Virus record (IMG/VR): IMGVR_UViG_3300038505_000007
Location: 1-64,000 of that record
DNA: 64,000 bases
Reading direction: 5' to 3' (one strand)
Origin: a virus
In this document: in pieces, positions 28,484-37,176 of the stretch
Numbering within the stretch: position 1 is the stretch's first letter
Layout of the letters: every line of letters starts with the position of its first letter
The notes under the pieces: model-generated
Told to the model about the DNA's origin: nothing
The model's database searches: none
Seen by the model: only the letters and a program-made list of their open reading frames with translations
Made by a program: the position numbers and the translations under genes

Positions 28484-30721
28484 TTAGGCTGTTTGAGTGT
28501 TGCGCTGCAGTGTGATGTCGCTTAAGATGAAGTCGATTCCTTCGACTAGTTTAACAGTTACAGAGATATTTACAGTGTTCCCGTTGATCTGAACAATTAA
28601 ATCCTTGTATCCGTTCTTAGCATCAGGAGTAGATACTGTGATGCCTTGTGCTAAGTATGTAGCAAGGATAGATTCACAAGTGGTCTTGATCTCTGCGGCA
28701 GAGACTGTGTTCTTGAGGCCAACATAGATGTTCTCAAGTTGATTTCTGAAATCAAAAGCAAGCACATCTGCTGCGTAAACAACGTGACCTCTGTTGAGCA
28801 CCCAATTGCCATCTTTGCCGTAAGTAGTATTATCAACTACTACTCTGTATCCACCGGTCTGTGGAGCCTCAACAAACGTGATTCCAGACTGGATAGCATC
28901 ATCGTACTGTACATCTGGATCAAAGTCGATCACGATGTTTTGTTCAGGAGTGCTCATAGGCTGAGGAGTATGGCGAACACCAGACATATTGAGGTATTTA
29001 AATGTCATGGGGTTTCCGATCGGAGAACCAGACCTTGCTCCTGCCAACAAGCAAGAGAGAGCCCAAGGCTGGAACCACTTGATATTGCCTTCAGAGTCTA
29101 CTTGCTTGATGTCCTGGATAGTGAGTTGTATCCTGTGGTATGCTAGATTCGCAGCAACGTCTTTGCAGTCTGTGTATGGAGCTTTAATAGACAAGTAGGC
29201 TTGTCTTTCTGATTTTCTCTTAGTAGTAGACATTACGCTGAGATGCGTCTTAACAGCTTGATGGATACCAGCTATAGTGTAAAAAGATGTTGGCTCTGTT
29301 AGCTGGTCCGCGATATCAGCAGACGCGTCTCTTGAGAAGAGAGGAACTATAGCGTTCACTCTGATTTTTTCAAACTTAGCTAGAGCGTTGACGATATCTG
29401 CAGAAGTTGTGGCTCCTTTTGTTCCGCCGCTCAAGTAGATAGCGTTTGGAACACCTTGTTGATCTACTAGACCTACTTTCTTAACAGTAGTAGCAGTAAT
29501 AAGTGGAATAAGCTCTACAAGAGTAGAGAGTGAGAAGAACTCTGCTACTTTAAAAGCATCTTGTTTAATTCTTGCAGGTTTTTGAACAGTCGAACCGAGA
29601 TATAAAGCACCAGCACTAGATACTTGGTCTAAGATATCTAGGCTCTTAGCTCCTAGAGTAGCGTTTGCAGGGGTAGCTGTCCAGCCAGGAAGAGTAGAGA
29701 TGTAGTCACATAATGACTGGATAGATGGGTAAGCGGCTTTACTGATTGTGTAAGAAGCAGGAGATGCACCAGTCTGTGTAAGTATAACATCTGTGCTAGT
29801 AATAGTTACGCTAGCAGCAGTACAGCCACCGCTGTTGTCGCGGCCAAGCATCATCACGACTTCTCCACCAACAGTGTCGCTCTCTTCTAAAGTAGTTACT
29901 GCGTGTTTAACTTTTAAAATAACTTTTGTCTCAGAAGAAGGAACAGCAAATGAGTAGTTGGTCAAACCAAGAGCAGCATTTGCAGAGCCATTTGTGACTT
30001 GAATAGAGCGTCCCCATCCGTTTCTGTGGTGAGTAGCGCTTGCTGTTTGAGTGATAACAAGTGTGTTAGGAGCAGTGCCTGCTAAGCAGGTTAAAGAAGA
30101 AGGTAGCGCAGCATTGATAGCTGTGATAAGAGCTGTCAAGTTGTTGTATGTACCAGAAGCGATAGTGTATGTAGCCTCTGCTCCACCGTTCTCTATTATT
30201 TTAAGCTCGTCATCTACACCCGTTGTGATAGTGACGGGAAAAGTAATCGGAGACGATACGACTCTTGCTGCGATCTCTGGAACCAAAGTCGCTTTAAAAG
30301 ATACTTGGTTTCCGCCGAGACCCCACTCTCTTGCGCGTAGCCTTCCAAAATCATTGACACCGCCGCCTGCAGCGACTGGGTCAAGCATCGCTTGAGTAGA
30401 GTTGTTTGTTTTATAGATATAAACAGCTTGAGCACCAGAAGGAACAGCGCCATCGGCTCCGGGAGCAAAAAGCATAGCACAGGCGTCTACGATAGGGCCT
30501 TTTTTATATTTAGCCTTAATTTGAGCAAACTGCTCTGGTGAAAAAACGTTGTCTGCGATATTTACTTCCTGTGCACCAGGGGTTCCAGCATCTGCTTCTC
30601 CAAGGATAGCTACTAAACCAGTAGCTCCAAGTGGAAAACCACCACCAACATCGATGGTTGTCTTAGAGTAAGCACCTGGCTTATATATCGTAGCGCCATT
30701 AAAGTTTACATTTATCGCCAT
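28484..30721 (-). CDS. Tail sheath protein
   Basis: A 745-residue protein whose start (YKPGAYSKTTIDVGGGFPLG, then VAILGEADAG) is characteristic of contractile sheath subunits. The C-terminal 150 residues also match the sheath core: FVEAPQTGGYRVVVDNTTYG, DFRNQLENIYVG, then a final beta strand LVEGIDFILSDITLQRN that donates to its neighbour in assembled sheath. The middle holds beta-rich inserted domains that would decorate the surface. An AGGAG site sits 6 bp before the ATG and a strong terminator follows the stop, both fitting high expression. This is the most certain structural call in the window. Confidence 0.92.
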   Translation of the reverse strand: MAINVNFNGATIYKPGAYSKTTIDVGGGFPLGATGLVAILGEADAGTPGAQEVNIADNVFSPEQFAQIKAKYKKGPIVDACAMLFAPGADGAVPSGAQAVYIYKTNNSTQAMLDPVAAGGGVNDFGRLRAREWGLGGNQVSFKATLVPEIAARVVSSPITFPVTITTGVDDELKIIENGGAEATYTIASGTYNNLTALITAINAALPSSLTCLAGTAPNTLVITQTASATHHRNGWGRSIQVTNGSANAALGLTNYSFAVPSSETKVILKVKHAVTTLEESDTVGGEVVMMLGRDNSGGCTAASVTITSTDVILTQTGASPASYTISKAAYPSIQSLCDYISTLPGWTATPANATLGAKSLDILDQVSSAGALYLGSTVQKPARIKQDAFKVAEFFSLSTLVELIPLITATTVKKVGLVDQQGVPNAIYLSGGTKGATTSADIVNALAKFEKIRVNAIVPLFSRDASADIADQLTEPTSFYTIAGIHQAVKTHLSVMSTTKRKSERQAYLSIKAPYTDCKDVAANLAYHRIQLTIQDIKQVDSEGNIKWFQPWALSCLLAGARSGSPIGNPMTFKYLNMSGVRHTPQPMSTPEQNIVIDFDPDVQYDDAIQSGITFVEAPQTGGYRVVVDNTTYGKDGNWVLNRGHVVYAADVLAFDFRNQLENIYVGLKNTVSAAEIKTTCESILATYLAQGITVSTPDAKNGYKDLIVQINGNTVNISVTVKLVEGIDFILSDITLQRNTQTA

Positions 30722-30744
30722 CTTTCTCTCCTATGTTGTTTTGT

Positions 30745-31014
30745 TTATATTTTGATTCCGTAGAGCCTTAACGCCTCGTCATAAGACGAAATGGTTTCAA
30801 GCATAGACAAACCTCTAGCCTTAAAATCAGCCATTATTATCTCTTTATGGTGATGACTTGGAATAGAGTCTTGTCTAAGACAAAACCAGGCGTCAAAATC
30901 AATAAGAGGCTCTTGTGGCTGCAGCTGTTCTAAAGTTAATTCATGCTGCTGCTGTTGCTGCTGCTGTTTTTGCTGTGTTTCTTGTTTTTGCTGCATATTA
31001 CTCTTTTTACCCAT
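30745..31014 (-). CDS. Poly-Gln small protein
   Basis: An 89-residue protein with a Gln run of seven preceded by further Gln-rich sequence (residues 8-30), encoded by repeated CAG/CAA triplets, then a helical C-terminal half (FDAWFCLRQDSIPSHHHKE, DYEALRLYG-like ending). It lies between sheath and tail-completion candidates and has a GAGAGG site before ATG 31014. The poly-Gln part is probably a flexible linker grown by triplet slippage. No family recognised. Confidence 0.55.
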   Translation of the reverse strand: MGKKSNMQQKQETQQKQQQQQQQHELTLEQLQPQEPLIDFDAWFCLRQDSIPSHHHKEIIMADFKARGLSMLETISSYDEALRLYGIKI

Positions 31015-31065
31015 AAAAAGCCTCTCTATATCATATTTTATCTCAATGCTCAGTAAAAAAATGAA

Positions 31066-31809
31066 TTAAAAATTCATCTCGTCGTCGGGGTCATCTATTC
31101 CAGCTCTGCCTATCTTGAGGCCCTCGTTAATAGTAGTGTCTACCAACTGTAGATCTACGTCCCCAGACGCTGCTATATCCCAAGCAGAGGGTAGGCCTAC
31201 TTTAGGATCAAAGTTTATGTCTTCGACCTCAAATAGCTCGTCTGCTCCCCAGAAGTTCTGAGTAGTACACCTAAATTTTATCCATCTAGTCCAGATATTC
31301 TCCGGCATCTTCCCTGGCTCTTTGTTGTAATCAGAGGCGCTAAAAGTGTGTAATTTTAAGCCAAGCCTGTGAGCCATGAGTTTGTGCTTAAACAGGATGT
31401 AAGAAACAATGTAGTACAGCCATAAGACATGGTCGCCCGATTTGTCCGCGTGTATTCCTATATCCACGTTGCAAGTAAATACGCCTGTTCCAGTCTCTTC
31501 CTCTGGATCGAATATTCCGGCGTGGTCTCCTATTGCAGCCTTGCTCTCGTCCTCTGCCTCAGAGGATAGGTGTATACTTATACATGGGATTCGCTCTACA
31601 TTGAAAGCCCAGGCTTTTACTACAGGTATCTCGACTTTATTAAACCATATCCATATGCTGTCTATGTACTTCTTTCCATAGTCCTGGCTCAGCTCGTCCT
31701 GCCTGTATTGCCAGAATATATCATAAAATGCTTTTCTGTTCTCTCTTAACTGAGAGATACCATATGATATGACTTTTTGAAGTACCACTTCTGGCATTAC
31801 GAAAGGCAT
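31066..31809 (-). CDS. Tail-completion/neck candidate
   Basis: A 247-residue protein whose start codon overlaps the stop of the upstream gene by one base (ATG at 31809), so the two are translationally coupled. It is a mixed alpha/beta protein (VWLYYIVSYILFKHKLMAHR in the middle; VEDINFDPKVGLPSAWDIAA near the end) with an acidic tail. Its position, directly before the sheath in a contractile-tail cluster, is where tail terminator and neck proteins are encoded. No specific family could be assigned. Confidence 0.5.
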   Translation of the reverse strand: MPFVMPEVVLQKVISYGISQLRENRKAFYDIFWQYRQDELSQDYGKKYIDSIWIWFNKVEIPVVKAWAFNVERIPCISIHLSSEAEDESKAAIGDHAGIFDPEEETGTGVFTCNVDIGIHADKSGDHVLWLYYIVSYILFKHKLMAHRLGLKLHTFSASDYNKEPGKMPENIWTRWIKFRCTTQNFWGADELFEVEDINFDPKVGLPSAWDIAASGDVDLQLVDTTINEGLKIGRAGIDDPDDEMNF

Positions 31810-32447
31810 TAGTACATATCCTCGTATTTTCTAATTATGGACATTACTATATTATCACGCTCTAGTTGTAGATTAGAGTTTATGTTTGACAAAATATCAG
31901 TAAAGTCTGCTTCCTTTGCAGGAAGAACCCACTGTGTAGACCTGTCCTGAGAGCTGCTTGCGGTCCTAAACACGACTGAGCCCTTAGGGGCTCTAGCTCT
32001 TGACGCGGCTATTGCTGCCTCTTTTCTCTTAACTATCTCGGCCTTCTGAGCGTCGAATATAGAGGCGTACATCGGCTGCCTAGGTGTTTTTGGCTCACCT
32101 CCTACAGGTATGACCTTATAAACACCAGTGCCGTCTTTTTTAGGCTTAGCGTTAGAGAGTAGAGCGTCTAGCATTGGTTTAGGAGGCCTACTGAAGTTTG
32201 TCGTATTAGATTCTGTTTCTAGTATAAACGCGTCAGGCCTTGGTCTTATCTCGTTTATAAACTCAATAGACCTCTTCTCTACTCCAGCTTCTACTGCTTG
32301 TTCTAGTGCATTATCGAGAACCCTAGATAATTCAAGAGATATCTCGTCTTGAGCTTCTCTCACTATGCTCTCGACTATCTCTTCGTGAAGTCCTTTAGAT
32401 AACAGGAAGGACTTAAGTCTTTGTAGCTCAAGAAACACGTTAACCAT
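31809..32447 (-). CDS. Virion assembly protein, helical
   Basis: A 212-residue protein overlapping the upstream gene by 8 bp and the downstream gene by 1 bp. The first 75 residues are helical (LQRLKSFLLSKGLHEEIVES followed by a charged helix); the middle is Pro/Lys-rich (PPKPMLDALLSNAKPKKDG) and the rest mixed. The tight overlaps indicate co-translation with its neighbours in the neck/completion group. Function unknown; structural role inferred from the cluster. Confidence 0.5.
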   Translation of the reverse strand: MVNVFLELQRLKSFLLSKGLHEEIVESIVREAQDEISLELSRVLDNALEQAVEAGVEKRSIEFINEIRPRPDAFILETESNTTNFSRPPKPMLDALLSNAKPKKDGTGVYKVIPVGGEPKTPRQPMYASIFDAQKAEIVKRKEAAIAASRARAPKGSVVFRTASSSQDRSTQWVLPAKEADFTDILSNINSNLQLERDNIVMSIIRKYEDMY

Positions 32448-34269
32448 CTATTTTGCTCCGCTTTATAACGCGAGCTTTTAGGTCATGTAGGAAGTTCTCT
32501 TTTTCTAAGTCAGTCCACTCGCTGTCAAATACTATCGTTATCTTCCCAGAAGGGGATATCTCTACTTTTGGTCTAGGTAGATACATGTATGACTCATCAT
32601 GGACCTTTATTGGGTTAACTCTAGCGAACGAGATAGCCTCAACTTTCTCTTGCTTTGGGTTGTCTTGGTCTTCAAGTTGAGACAGCTTATCCTTCAGCTC
32701 CTTTACTTGGTCTTTTAGCATAGAGATGGCCTCTTGTAGCTCTCTCTTGCTCTCTTCATTTTTTGCTCTCTCTTGAGCTGTCTGTGTGTCTTCTGACTGC
32801 TTTGCTGCTTTGACTCTTTCAACTTCTTCTTTTAGAGAGTCAAATACGTTCATCATCCTCTGCTCTATCTCTCTTAGGTCGACAGCTACGCCGTTTCTTA
32901 TCTCTTTTCGTATGTTCTCCATCTCTTGGTATATGTTAGAGATGTTGTTCTTGTGATACTCATCTACGAGTCTCTTCATCTCGCTCTCTATCTTCTCGTC
33001 TTCCACGCTGCTACTAGTTATCTCTTTTAGAATCTCTTCGTCTTCTGGTAGATACCACTCAAAAACACTCATGAGAGCTACTGTTAGCTCAGGAAGAGAC
33101 TTGTTTCTCCAGTAAAATATGTTCTTATTGCCTTCTTCTACTCTCCCAGAGTAGACGTCGTTCATGTGTTTTCTGATGTGTATAGTGTATACGTCTAGCT
33201 TAATTGTCGTGAAGTCTTCATCTTTTAAGTCTTTGACGGATTCTTTTAAGAACCTGAATAGACCAGTTCCCACTAATTTTAAAGAGTCACCGTGAGTGGC
33301 TTCCATCACTATGTCTTGCGACCTTATGATGTTCTTAGCAAGTGTCTCTTCTAGTAAGAGATAACCTAGATGGTGCTTCGGGTATCTCGACAACACGAAC
33401 GTCTTTATTAAGAGAGCGCTCATATCGTCTATATGTTTTTTTGTTTTAGAGAGCTTATTAGATAGGCTGAACACGTCTGTCTTGTTAGACATGCAAGCAT
33501 ACTTGTTGCTCTTTTTAACTACAAACATATTGCTTAACGAGCTCAACCAAGCTTCGATAGAGCCGCTGTTTATCGCTTGCAAGAAAGACTCGTAAGACTT
33601 CTGTTTTATGTCTTTTAACTCGTTGTTCTCTACTAGAAGAGAATTCTTTATATCTCCTAGTATTTCTTTCAGTCTCTTACTATGAGGAACTAGCTGCATG
33701 TCTGGAGATATGGCTCCCCAGTGGGTATCTTTTTCTTTTGTGCTCAAGCTGCTCTTGGGCTTTTCTTTTACGACGCACACTACTAACACGCTGTGAACTG
33801 GTTGGCCTATGTAATCCGGTAACATGCACTGCTGCTCAAACTTTGAGCCGTGAATGCCTATATAGGATAGGTCGCCTCTTGCGTCTTTTCCTACCATCTC
33901 TGAGACTTTCTCTATAATAACCGCGTCGCTCAGCTGCTCGCCTTTTCCTAAATCCAGCGTGGGGATACATATTGCGCCGTCTTCTCTGCTGCAGAGAAGT
34001 ACTTTACCATCTTTAGCAGAGAGCATCACGATGTTCACTAACTGAGTGACACTATCTGTCTTCTTTATTTTCTTGTTCTTCTTCTGAGACTTGTTATCCC
34101 AAGATCCGCCTTTATCGTTGTTGACGGACTCCGGTGCTCCTTCTGGAGGAGGCGTATACTTCTCTGCAACATACCTAGGAGGCCTACCACGAGAGCCTGG
34201 GTCGATCTTCTTTGCGTGAAGAATCGCCTGCATCATCCTGTATTGTCTCTTGCTAACAGACTGAGGCAC
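32440..34269 (-). CDS. Virion protein with degenerate Nudix-like domain
   Basis: A 609-residue protein. Residues 1-50 (VSKRQYRMMQAILHAKKIDP) carry the short Lys/Gln-rich motif that often begins phage head-associated proteins. Residues 75-175 resemble a Nudix fold (VNIVMLSAKDGKVLLCSRED, then a Gly-rich turn and helix), but the catalytic REXXEE is absent, so hydrolysis is unlikely. The middle is helical. Residues 430-540 form a long Glu/Lys/Gln-rich coiled coil, and the last 60 residues are beta-rich (VEISPSGKITIVFDSEWTDL). The next gene overlaps by 8 bp. It may be a long structural or scaffold-like protein; the Nudix likeness is tentative. Confidence 0.5.
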   Translation of the reverse strand: MPQSVSKRQYRMMQAILHAKKIDPGSRGRPPRYVAEKYTPPPEGAPESVNNDKGGSWDNKSQKKNKKIKKTDSVTQLVNIVMLSAKDGKVLLCSREDGAICIPTLDLGKGEQLSDAVIIEKVSEMVGKDARGDLSYIGIHGSKFEQQCMLPDYIGQPVHSVLVVCVVKEKPKSSLSTKEKDTHWGAISPDMQLVPHSKRLKEILGDIKNSLLVENNELKDIKQKSYESFLQAINSGSIEAWLSSLSNMFVVKKSNKYACMSNKTDVFSLSNKLSKTKKHIDDMSALLIKTFVLSRYPKHHLGYLLLEETLAKNIIRSQDIVMEATHGDSLKLVGTGLFRFLKESVKDLKDEDFTTIKLDVYTIHIRKHMNDVYSGRVEEGNKNIFYWRNKSLPELTVALMSVFEWYLPEDEEILKEITSSSVEDEKIESEMKRLVDEYHKNNISNIYQEMENIRKEIRNGVAVDLREIEQRMMNVFDSLKEEVERVKAAKQSEDTQTAQERAKNEESKRELQEAISMLKDQVKELKDKLSQLEDQDNPKQEKVEAISFARVNPIKVHDESYMYLPRPKVEISPSGKITIVFDSEWTDLEKENFLHDLKARVIKRSKIDG

Positions 34270-34329
34270 AAATCCTCCTAATCAATCTTGACATGTACAT
34301 TATATCATCTATGTTGGCTGTAAAACAAA

Positions 34330-35190
34330 CTACTCTTCATCCGGCTCTACTTCTACCTCTATTGGCTCGTTGAGTCCTTCTGATTTAGCCGGCTCAGATG
34401 GGTTCACCATGAAGTCTCTCTTCACTAAGACCTGCTGAGGCAGTCTTGTTGCTCTCTTTACTCCGTTCACCATCTCTTGTGTTATCCTTAGCTCCCTAAG
34501 AGTCTGCACGACCACGTAGACAGGATGAGCGAAGTATGCAAAACCTATGACCTCTCCCCTGTCGAGCGAGCTGTCGTATCTGGGCTCAGTGCTGCCTATC
34601 CAGCGTATATCTCCCTCTGTGGTTATCTCGAAGTCTACTCCTTCTTGGTAGATCTTCTGAACGCCGTCCACTATGGAGGATGCGAACTCTACGCTCTCAA
34701 CTGGGTACTTGAGTCTTATCTTGTTCTGGCTGTTAGGTCTCCACTGCTTGAGCTCCCACGTTCTCACGGTGAAGTCCGGCAGCAGCAGCCTGTCGTACGT
34801 GTTAAAGTCTGCCTGCGTGCCGTCTGCGTAGGTCGTAGGCATAGTGACGACAGCTGTTCCAGCCTCCCATACCCCGTGCGTCTGAAACACCTTCTCTAAA
34901 GAGTTAGAGTAGAAGGTTCCCCATATCTCCTTCTCATCGTAGAAGATCAAGCCAGAGCCGTCGCAGAACGTGCAGTCAGCTGGATGAGCCTGAAAGTCAA
35001 TCGAGGACACGTTCATGCACGTCATCGCTTTCTTGTGTATCATCCTCACTCCCCGCTGAGCCAGCAGCTGATCAAAGCTGACACCAAGAATACTTGGGTC
35101 ATGAATGTAGGAAGGCATAGGAGAGGGAGTGCTCCTAGGAGACGTGGCTGGTGGATTAGGATAAGGCTTGTTAGGTTTCTTTATAGACAT
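34330..35190 (-). CDS. Connector/neck candidate with Cys motif
   Basis: A 286-residue protein, the first gene of the minus-strand cluster in transcription order within this window. The N-terminus is Pro-rich (KPYPNPPATSPRSTPSPMPS). Residues 55-85 contain four Cys-type positions including CTFCDGSG, like a small metal site. The rest is beta-rich with a Glu-rich tail. ATG 35190 has GGAG 9 bp upstream and a TATAAT 14 bp further up, so this is a transcription start point. Base composition is GC-richer than the tail genes. Role inferred from position. Confidence 0.5.
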   Translation of the reverse strand: MSIKKPNKPYPNPPATSPRSTPSPMPSYIHDPSILGVSFDQLLAQRGVRMIHKKAMTCMNVSSIDFQAHPADCTFCDGSGLIFYDEKEIWGTFYSNSLEKVFQTHGVWEAGTAVVTMPTTYADGTQADFNTYDRLLLPDFTVRTWELKQWRPNSQNKIRLKYPVESVEFASSIVDGVQKIYQEGVDFEITTEGDIRWIGSTEPRYDSSLDRGEVIGFAYFAHPVYVVVQTLRELRITQEMVNGVKRATRLPQQVLVKRDFMVNPSEPAKSEGLNEPIEVEVEPDEE

Positions 35191-35248
35191 GCGCTGACAT
35201 CTCCATTATACCGCAGAAGAGAGTCATATCGCTGTATAATTGAGCTAT
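35191..35248. promoter_or_regulatory. Divergent promoter region
   Basis: A 58-bp gap between divergent genes holds TATAAT on each strand: minus strand at about 35203-35208 and plus strand at 35235-35240. Neither has a good -35 hexamer at 16-18 bp, so a phage-modified polymerase may be used. The plus-strand box lies only 8 bp before the ATG at 35249. Confidence 0.55.
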
Positions 35249-35599
35249 ATGGAAGCTCACGATCCATTTGACAGGAGCAGAGCTGAGATAGAGATCTCCG
35301 AGACTCTCACAGAGGAGGAAGAGGAAGTCCTTAAAGGGATATCACAGAGAGGAGGAGCGTGTAAGAGCGATCTCAGCGACTGCAGCAAGTGTCCGATAAA
35401 CAGGCTGGCGGCGACTCTGTCGCTGGATACTTGTCTAGACTTGTTCTTTGAAGTAGACGACACTGGTATGCGTAAGACTTCCTATGTAGACATAAATGAA
35501 GCTTATAAGCTACTAGCAGAAGACATACTAGCTAACAGTGCTATACTTAGAGCTACTAGTAGTGAAGATAGTCCTAACAGTGACAGCCAAGAGAGCTAA
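35249..35599 (+). CDS. Small Cys-containing acidic protein
   Basis: Start at ATG 35249 (116 residues); an upstream TTG overlaps the -10 box and is unlikely. No ribosome-binding site exists and the transcript would begin at about the ATG, so it looks leaderless. The protein has an acidic helix (ISETLTEEEEEVLKGIS), a four-Cys cluster (GACKSDLSDCSKCPINRLA then TC) and the segment LDLFFEVDDTGMRKTSYVDI, which resembles LDLFYDVDG in the 68-residue protein encoded at 55454. Possibly a small metal-binding regulator; function unknown. Confidence 0.55.
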   Translation: MEAHDPFDRSRAEIEISETLTEEEEEVLKGISQRGGACKSDLSDCSKCPINRLAATLSLDTCLDLFFEVDDTGMRKTSYVDINEAYKLLAEDILANSAILRATSSEDSPNSDSQES

Positions 35600-35722
35600 G
35601 ACAACCTATCGCGCCCCCGCCCCCCCCCCTTTTTTTTATTTTTGCCACCTAACGCTGCTGCGTCGTCTGTTCCCCAGGGGGTTTGTATAATAAGATCATC
35701 GCGACAACGAGGTGGTGACGAG
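35600..35722. promoter_or_regulatory. Intergenic C10-T8 tract and promoter
   Basis: Contains a run of ten C (35620-35629) directly followed by eight T (35630-35637), very unusual for this genome, then TATAAT at 35686-35691. The downstream gene has GAGGTG 7 bp before its ATG. The pyrimidine run could act in termination or slip during replication. Confidence 0.5.
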
Positions 35723-36367
35723 ATGAGAGCAGCAAACCCAGACATAAGAAGACACAACTTCGCTGCTGGCCTAGGCGACTTCACAGTAGGTGAGTTCTTG
35801 GACTTCTTGACCGAGATCAACCTATTCCTCATCCGCGGAGGCCTCCACTGCAAGGACGCCTCCACGAAGACACTGAGCGAGGCCATCAAGTCGCTGTCAG
35901 AAGAAGTGAAGAGAAGAAAGGTGTCGATCGTCACAGACGCGATCGTAGAGAAGATGCGCCGATTATCAGAAAAAGAGGCCTCGCACTACTCGTTCAAAGA
36001 AGACGTCAAAACTCCATACCCCACGCTCATGTGCAGCGTCTGCCCACTTGCCTTAGAGTGCAACAAGTCGTTCTTCGAGACCTACTACCGCTACGCCGTG
36101 CTCGCAGAAAAGAGCGAGCGCAGCGGCAAAAGAGGCAAAAACAGCAGAGGCAGAAACAGAAACAACCCCATAAATAGCAAAGCCTTCCTCTCTAACGTGA
36201 GAGATAAGTCGGCCACCAGGCTCGTGACCACCGTCGTAGATAGGCTCACCACTGCCGTAATGCTGGGTGAGGCCTCGCCTCACGACATCGTCGACAGAAA
36301 GCTCATAGATAAGATATGCAATGAAGTGACAGAGCTCATCCTAGAAGACATATCCCCCTCACCCTGA
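35723..36367 (+). CDS. Helical Cys-motif protein, function unknown
   Basis: Start at ATG 35723 with GAGGTG upstream (214 residues); the longer frame from 35642 crosses the promoter and is not used. The protein is helical and basic. A central motif CSVCPLALEC recalls CSKCPINRL of the upstream gene, so both may bind a metal or iron-sulphur site by a shared CxxCP pattern. A basic Arg/Asn/Lys segment (KRGKNSRGRNRNNPINSKAF) follows, fitting nucleic-acid contact. Codon use is GC-rich compared with the tail genes. Confidence 0.5.
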   Translation: MRAANPDIRRHNFAAGLGDFTVGEFLDFLTEINLFLIRGGLHCKDASTKTLSEAIKSLSEEVKRRKVSIVTDAIVEKMRRLSEKEASHYSFKEDVKTPYPTLMCSVCPLALECNKSFFETYYRYAVLAEKSERSGKRGKNSRGRNRNNPINSKAFLSNVRDKSATRLVTTVVDRLTTAVMLGEASPHDIVDRKLIDKICNEVTELILEDISPSP

Positions 36368-36427
36368 CGCGTCCAGGTCCAGCTCTCGCAGTGTTATAAT
36401 ATAAACATACAGAGCGAGGACCAGCTG

Positions 36428-36631
36428 ATGAAGAAGACGTACTCACGAACAGACCACATAGACATGGCCAAGAGAGTCGCAGAGGAGCTTGCCAACGCGA
36501 CAGGCCTCCAGTTCCTAGACGGATACTTCACGATGAACGGGTACGAGGCTAACCTGAGAGACAGGCTCTCCGGCGTCACGTACACAGTTGTCATCGACAT
36601 CCTCCCGACCATCAACCAGACCGGCTACTGA
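36428..36631 (+). CDS. Small protein, DRLSG family, member 1
   Basis: A 67-residue protein: a helix (DHIDMAKRVAEELANATGLQ) followed by a beta hairpin (FLDGYFTMNGYEANLRDRLS, GVTYTVVIDI). The C-terminal hairpin parallels those of the next gene (VMDRLSQMRFRVSMSV) and of the gene at 37995 (KDKVTGFEYSVEINV). TATAAT lies about 30 bp upstream at 36394. GAGGACCAGCTG precedes the ATG. Function unknown. Confidence 0.5.
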   Translation: MKKTYSRTDHIDMAKRVAEELANATGLQFLDGYFTMNGYEANLRDRLSGVTYTVVIDILPTINQTGY

Positions 36632-36649
36632 CACGCATGAGAGGCTAGC

Positions 36650-36853
36650 ATGAACAGAATGAGCAGACCCATGAACTCGATCCGAGGCTCCGCCAACTCG
36701 ATAGGCGGCAGCGAGATAAGACAAGCCCTTCAGCAGTTCAAGAACCGCTCGATCAACTTCCTCGTGCTGAGAGAAGACGGCGACAGCATCATCGTGATGG
36801 ATAGGCTCAGCCAGATGCGGTTCAGAGTCTCCATGAGCGTCTCAGAGAGATAG
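36650..36853 (+). CDS. Small protein, DRLSG family, member 2
   Basis: A 67-residue protein 18 bp after its paralog, with GAGAGGCTAGC before the ATG. A Ser/Arg/Asn-rich start is followed by EIRQALQQFKNRSINFLVLR and the hairpin GDSIIVMDRLSQMRFRVSMS. It shares layout and spacing of the C-terminal hairpin with the genes at 36428 and 37995. Function unknown. Confidence 0.5.
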   Translation: MNRMSRPMNSIRGSANSIGGSEIRQALQQFKNRSINFLVLREDGDSIIVMDRLSQMRFRVSMSVSER

Positions 36854-36861
36854 CCATACCC

Positions 36862-37107
36862 CTACTTGAACAGAACCGACTCCAAGTACTCCCTGCTGGG
36901 CACGAGCACGTTGAGCACGAGCGAGCCCAGCAGCAGAGCCAGGTCAAAGTAGGCCTGCTTCTTATCCACTTCCTTGTTGCTCAGGTTGCTCAATATCGTG
37001 CTCGCTATCCCCAGCATCAGTTTCATGAAAGAGATGACCACTAGTGCTGCAACTAGGACATGTATCTTGTTGTTCTGGTAGTACATGAACTCTAACACCT
37101 GACGCAT
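36862..37107 (-). CDS. Small two-helix membrane protein
   Basis: Start at ATG 37107, which has AAGGAGG 7 bp upstream; the longer frame from 37161 lies before that site. The 81-residue product has two hydrophobic segments (IHVLVAALVVISFMKLML and YFDLALLLGSLVLNVLV) separated by a charged loop. With a neighbour of one membrane segment in the same orientation it could be a holin pair or an inner-membrane effector. TATAAT at 37169-37174 on this strand is a likely promoter. No endolysin is adjacent, so lysis is only a guess. Confidence 0.6.
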   Translation of the reverse strand: MRQVLEFMYYQNNKIHVLVAALVVISFMKLMLGIASTILSNLSNKEVDKKQAYFDLALLLGSLVLNVLVPSREYLESVLFK

Positions 37108-37168
37108 GGGTTGCCTCCTTGTAAGGACGTGGGAGCCTGTGAGATCGCAGGCCGTGCTCATGTATTGT

Positions 37169-37174
37169 ATTATA
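37169..37174 (-). promoter_or_regulatory. TATAAT box for the membrane protein gene
   Basis: TATAAT on the minus strand, 62 bp before ATG 37107, in the short gap between the two minus-strand membrane protein genes. No clear -35 hexamer. Confidence 0.4.
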
Positions 37175-37176
37175 CT

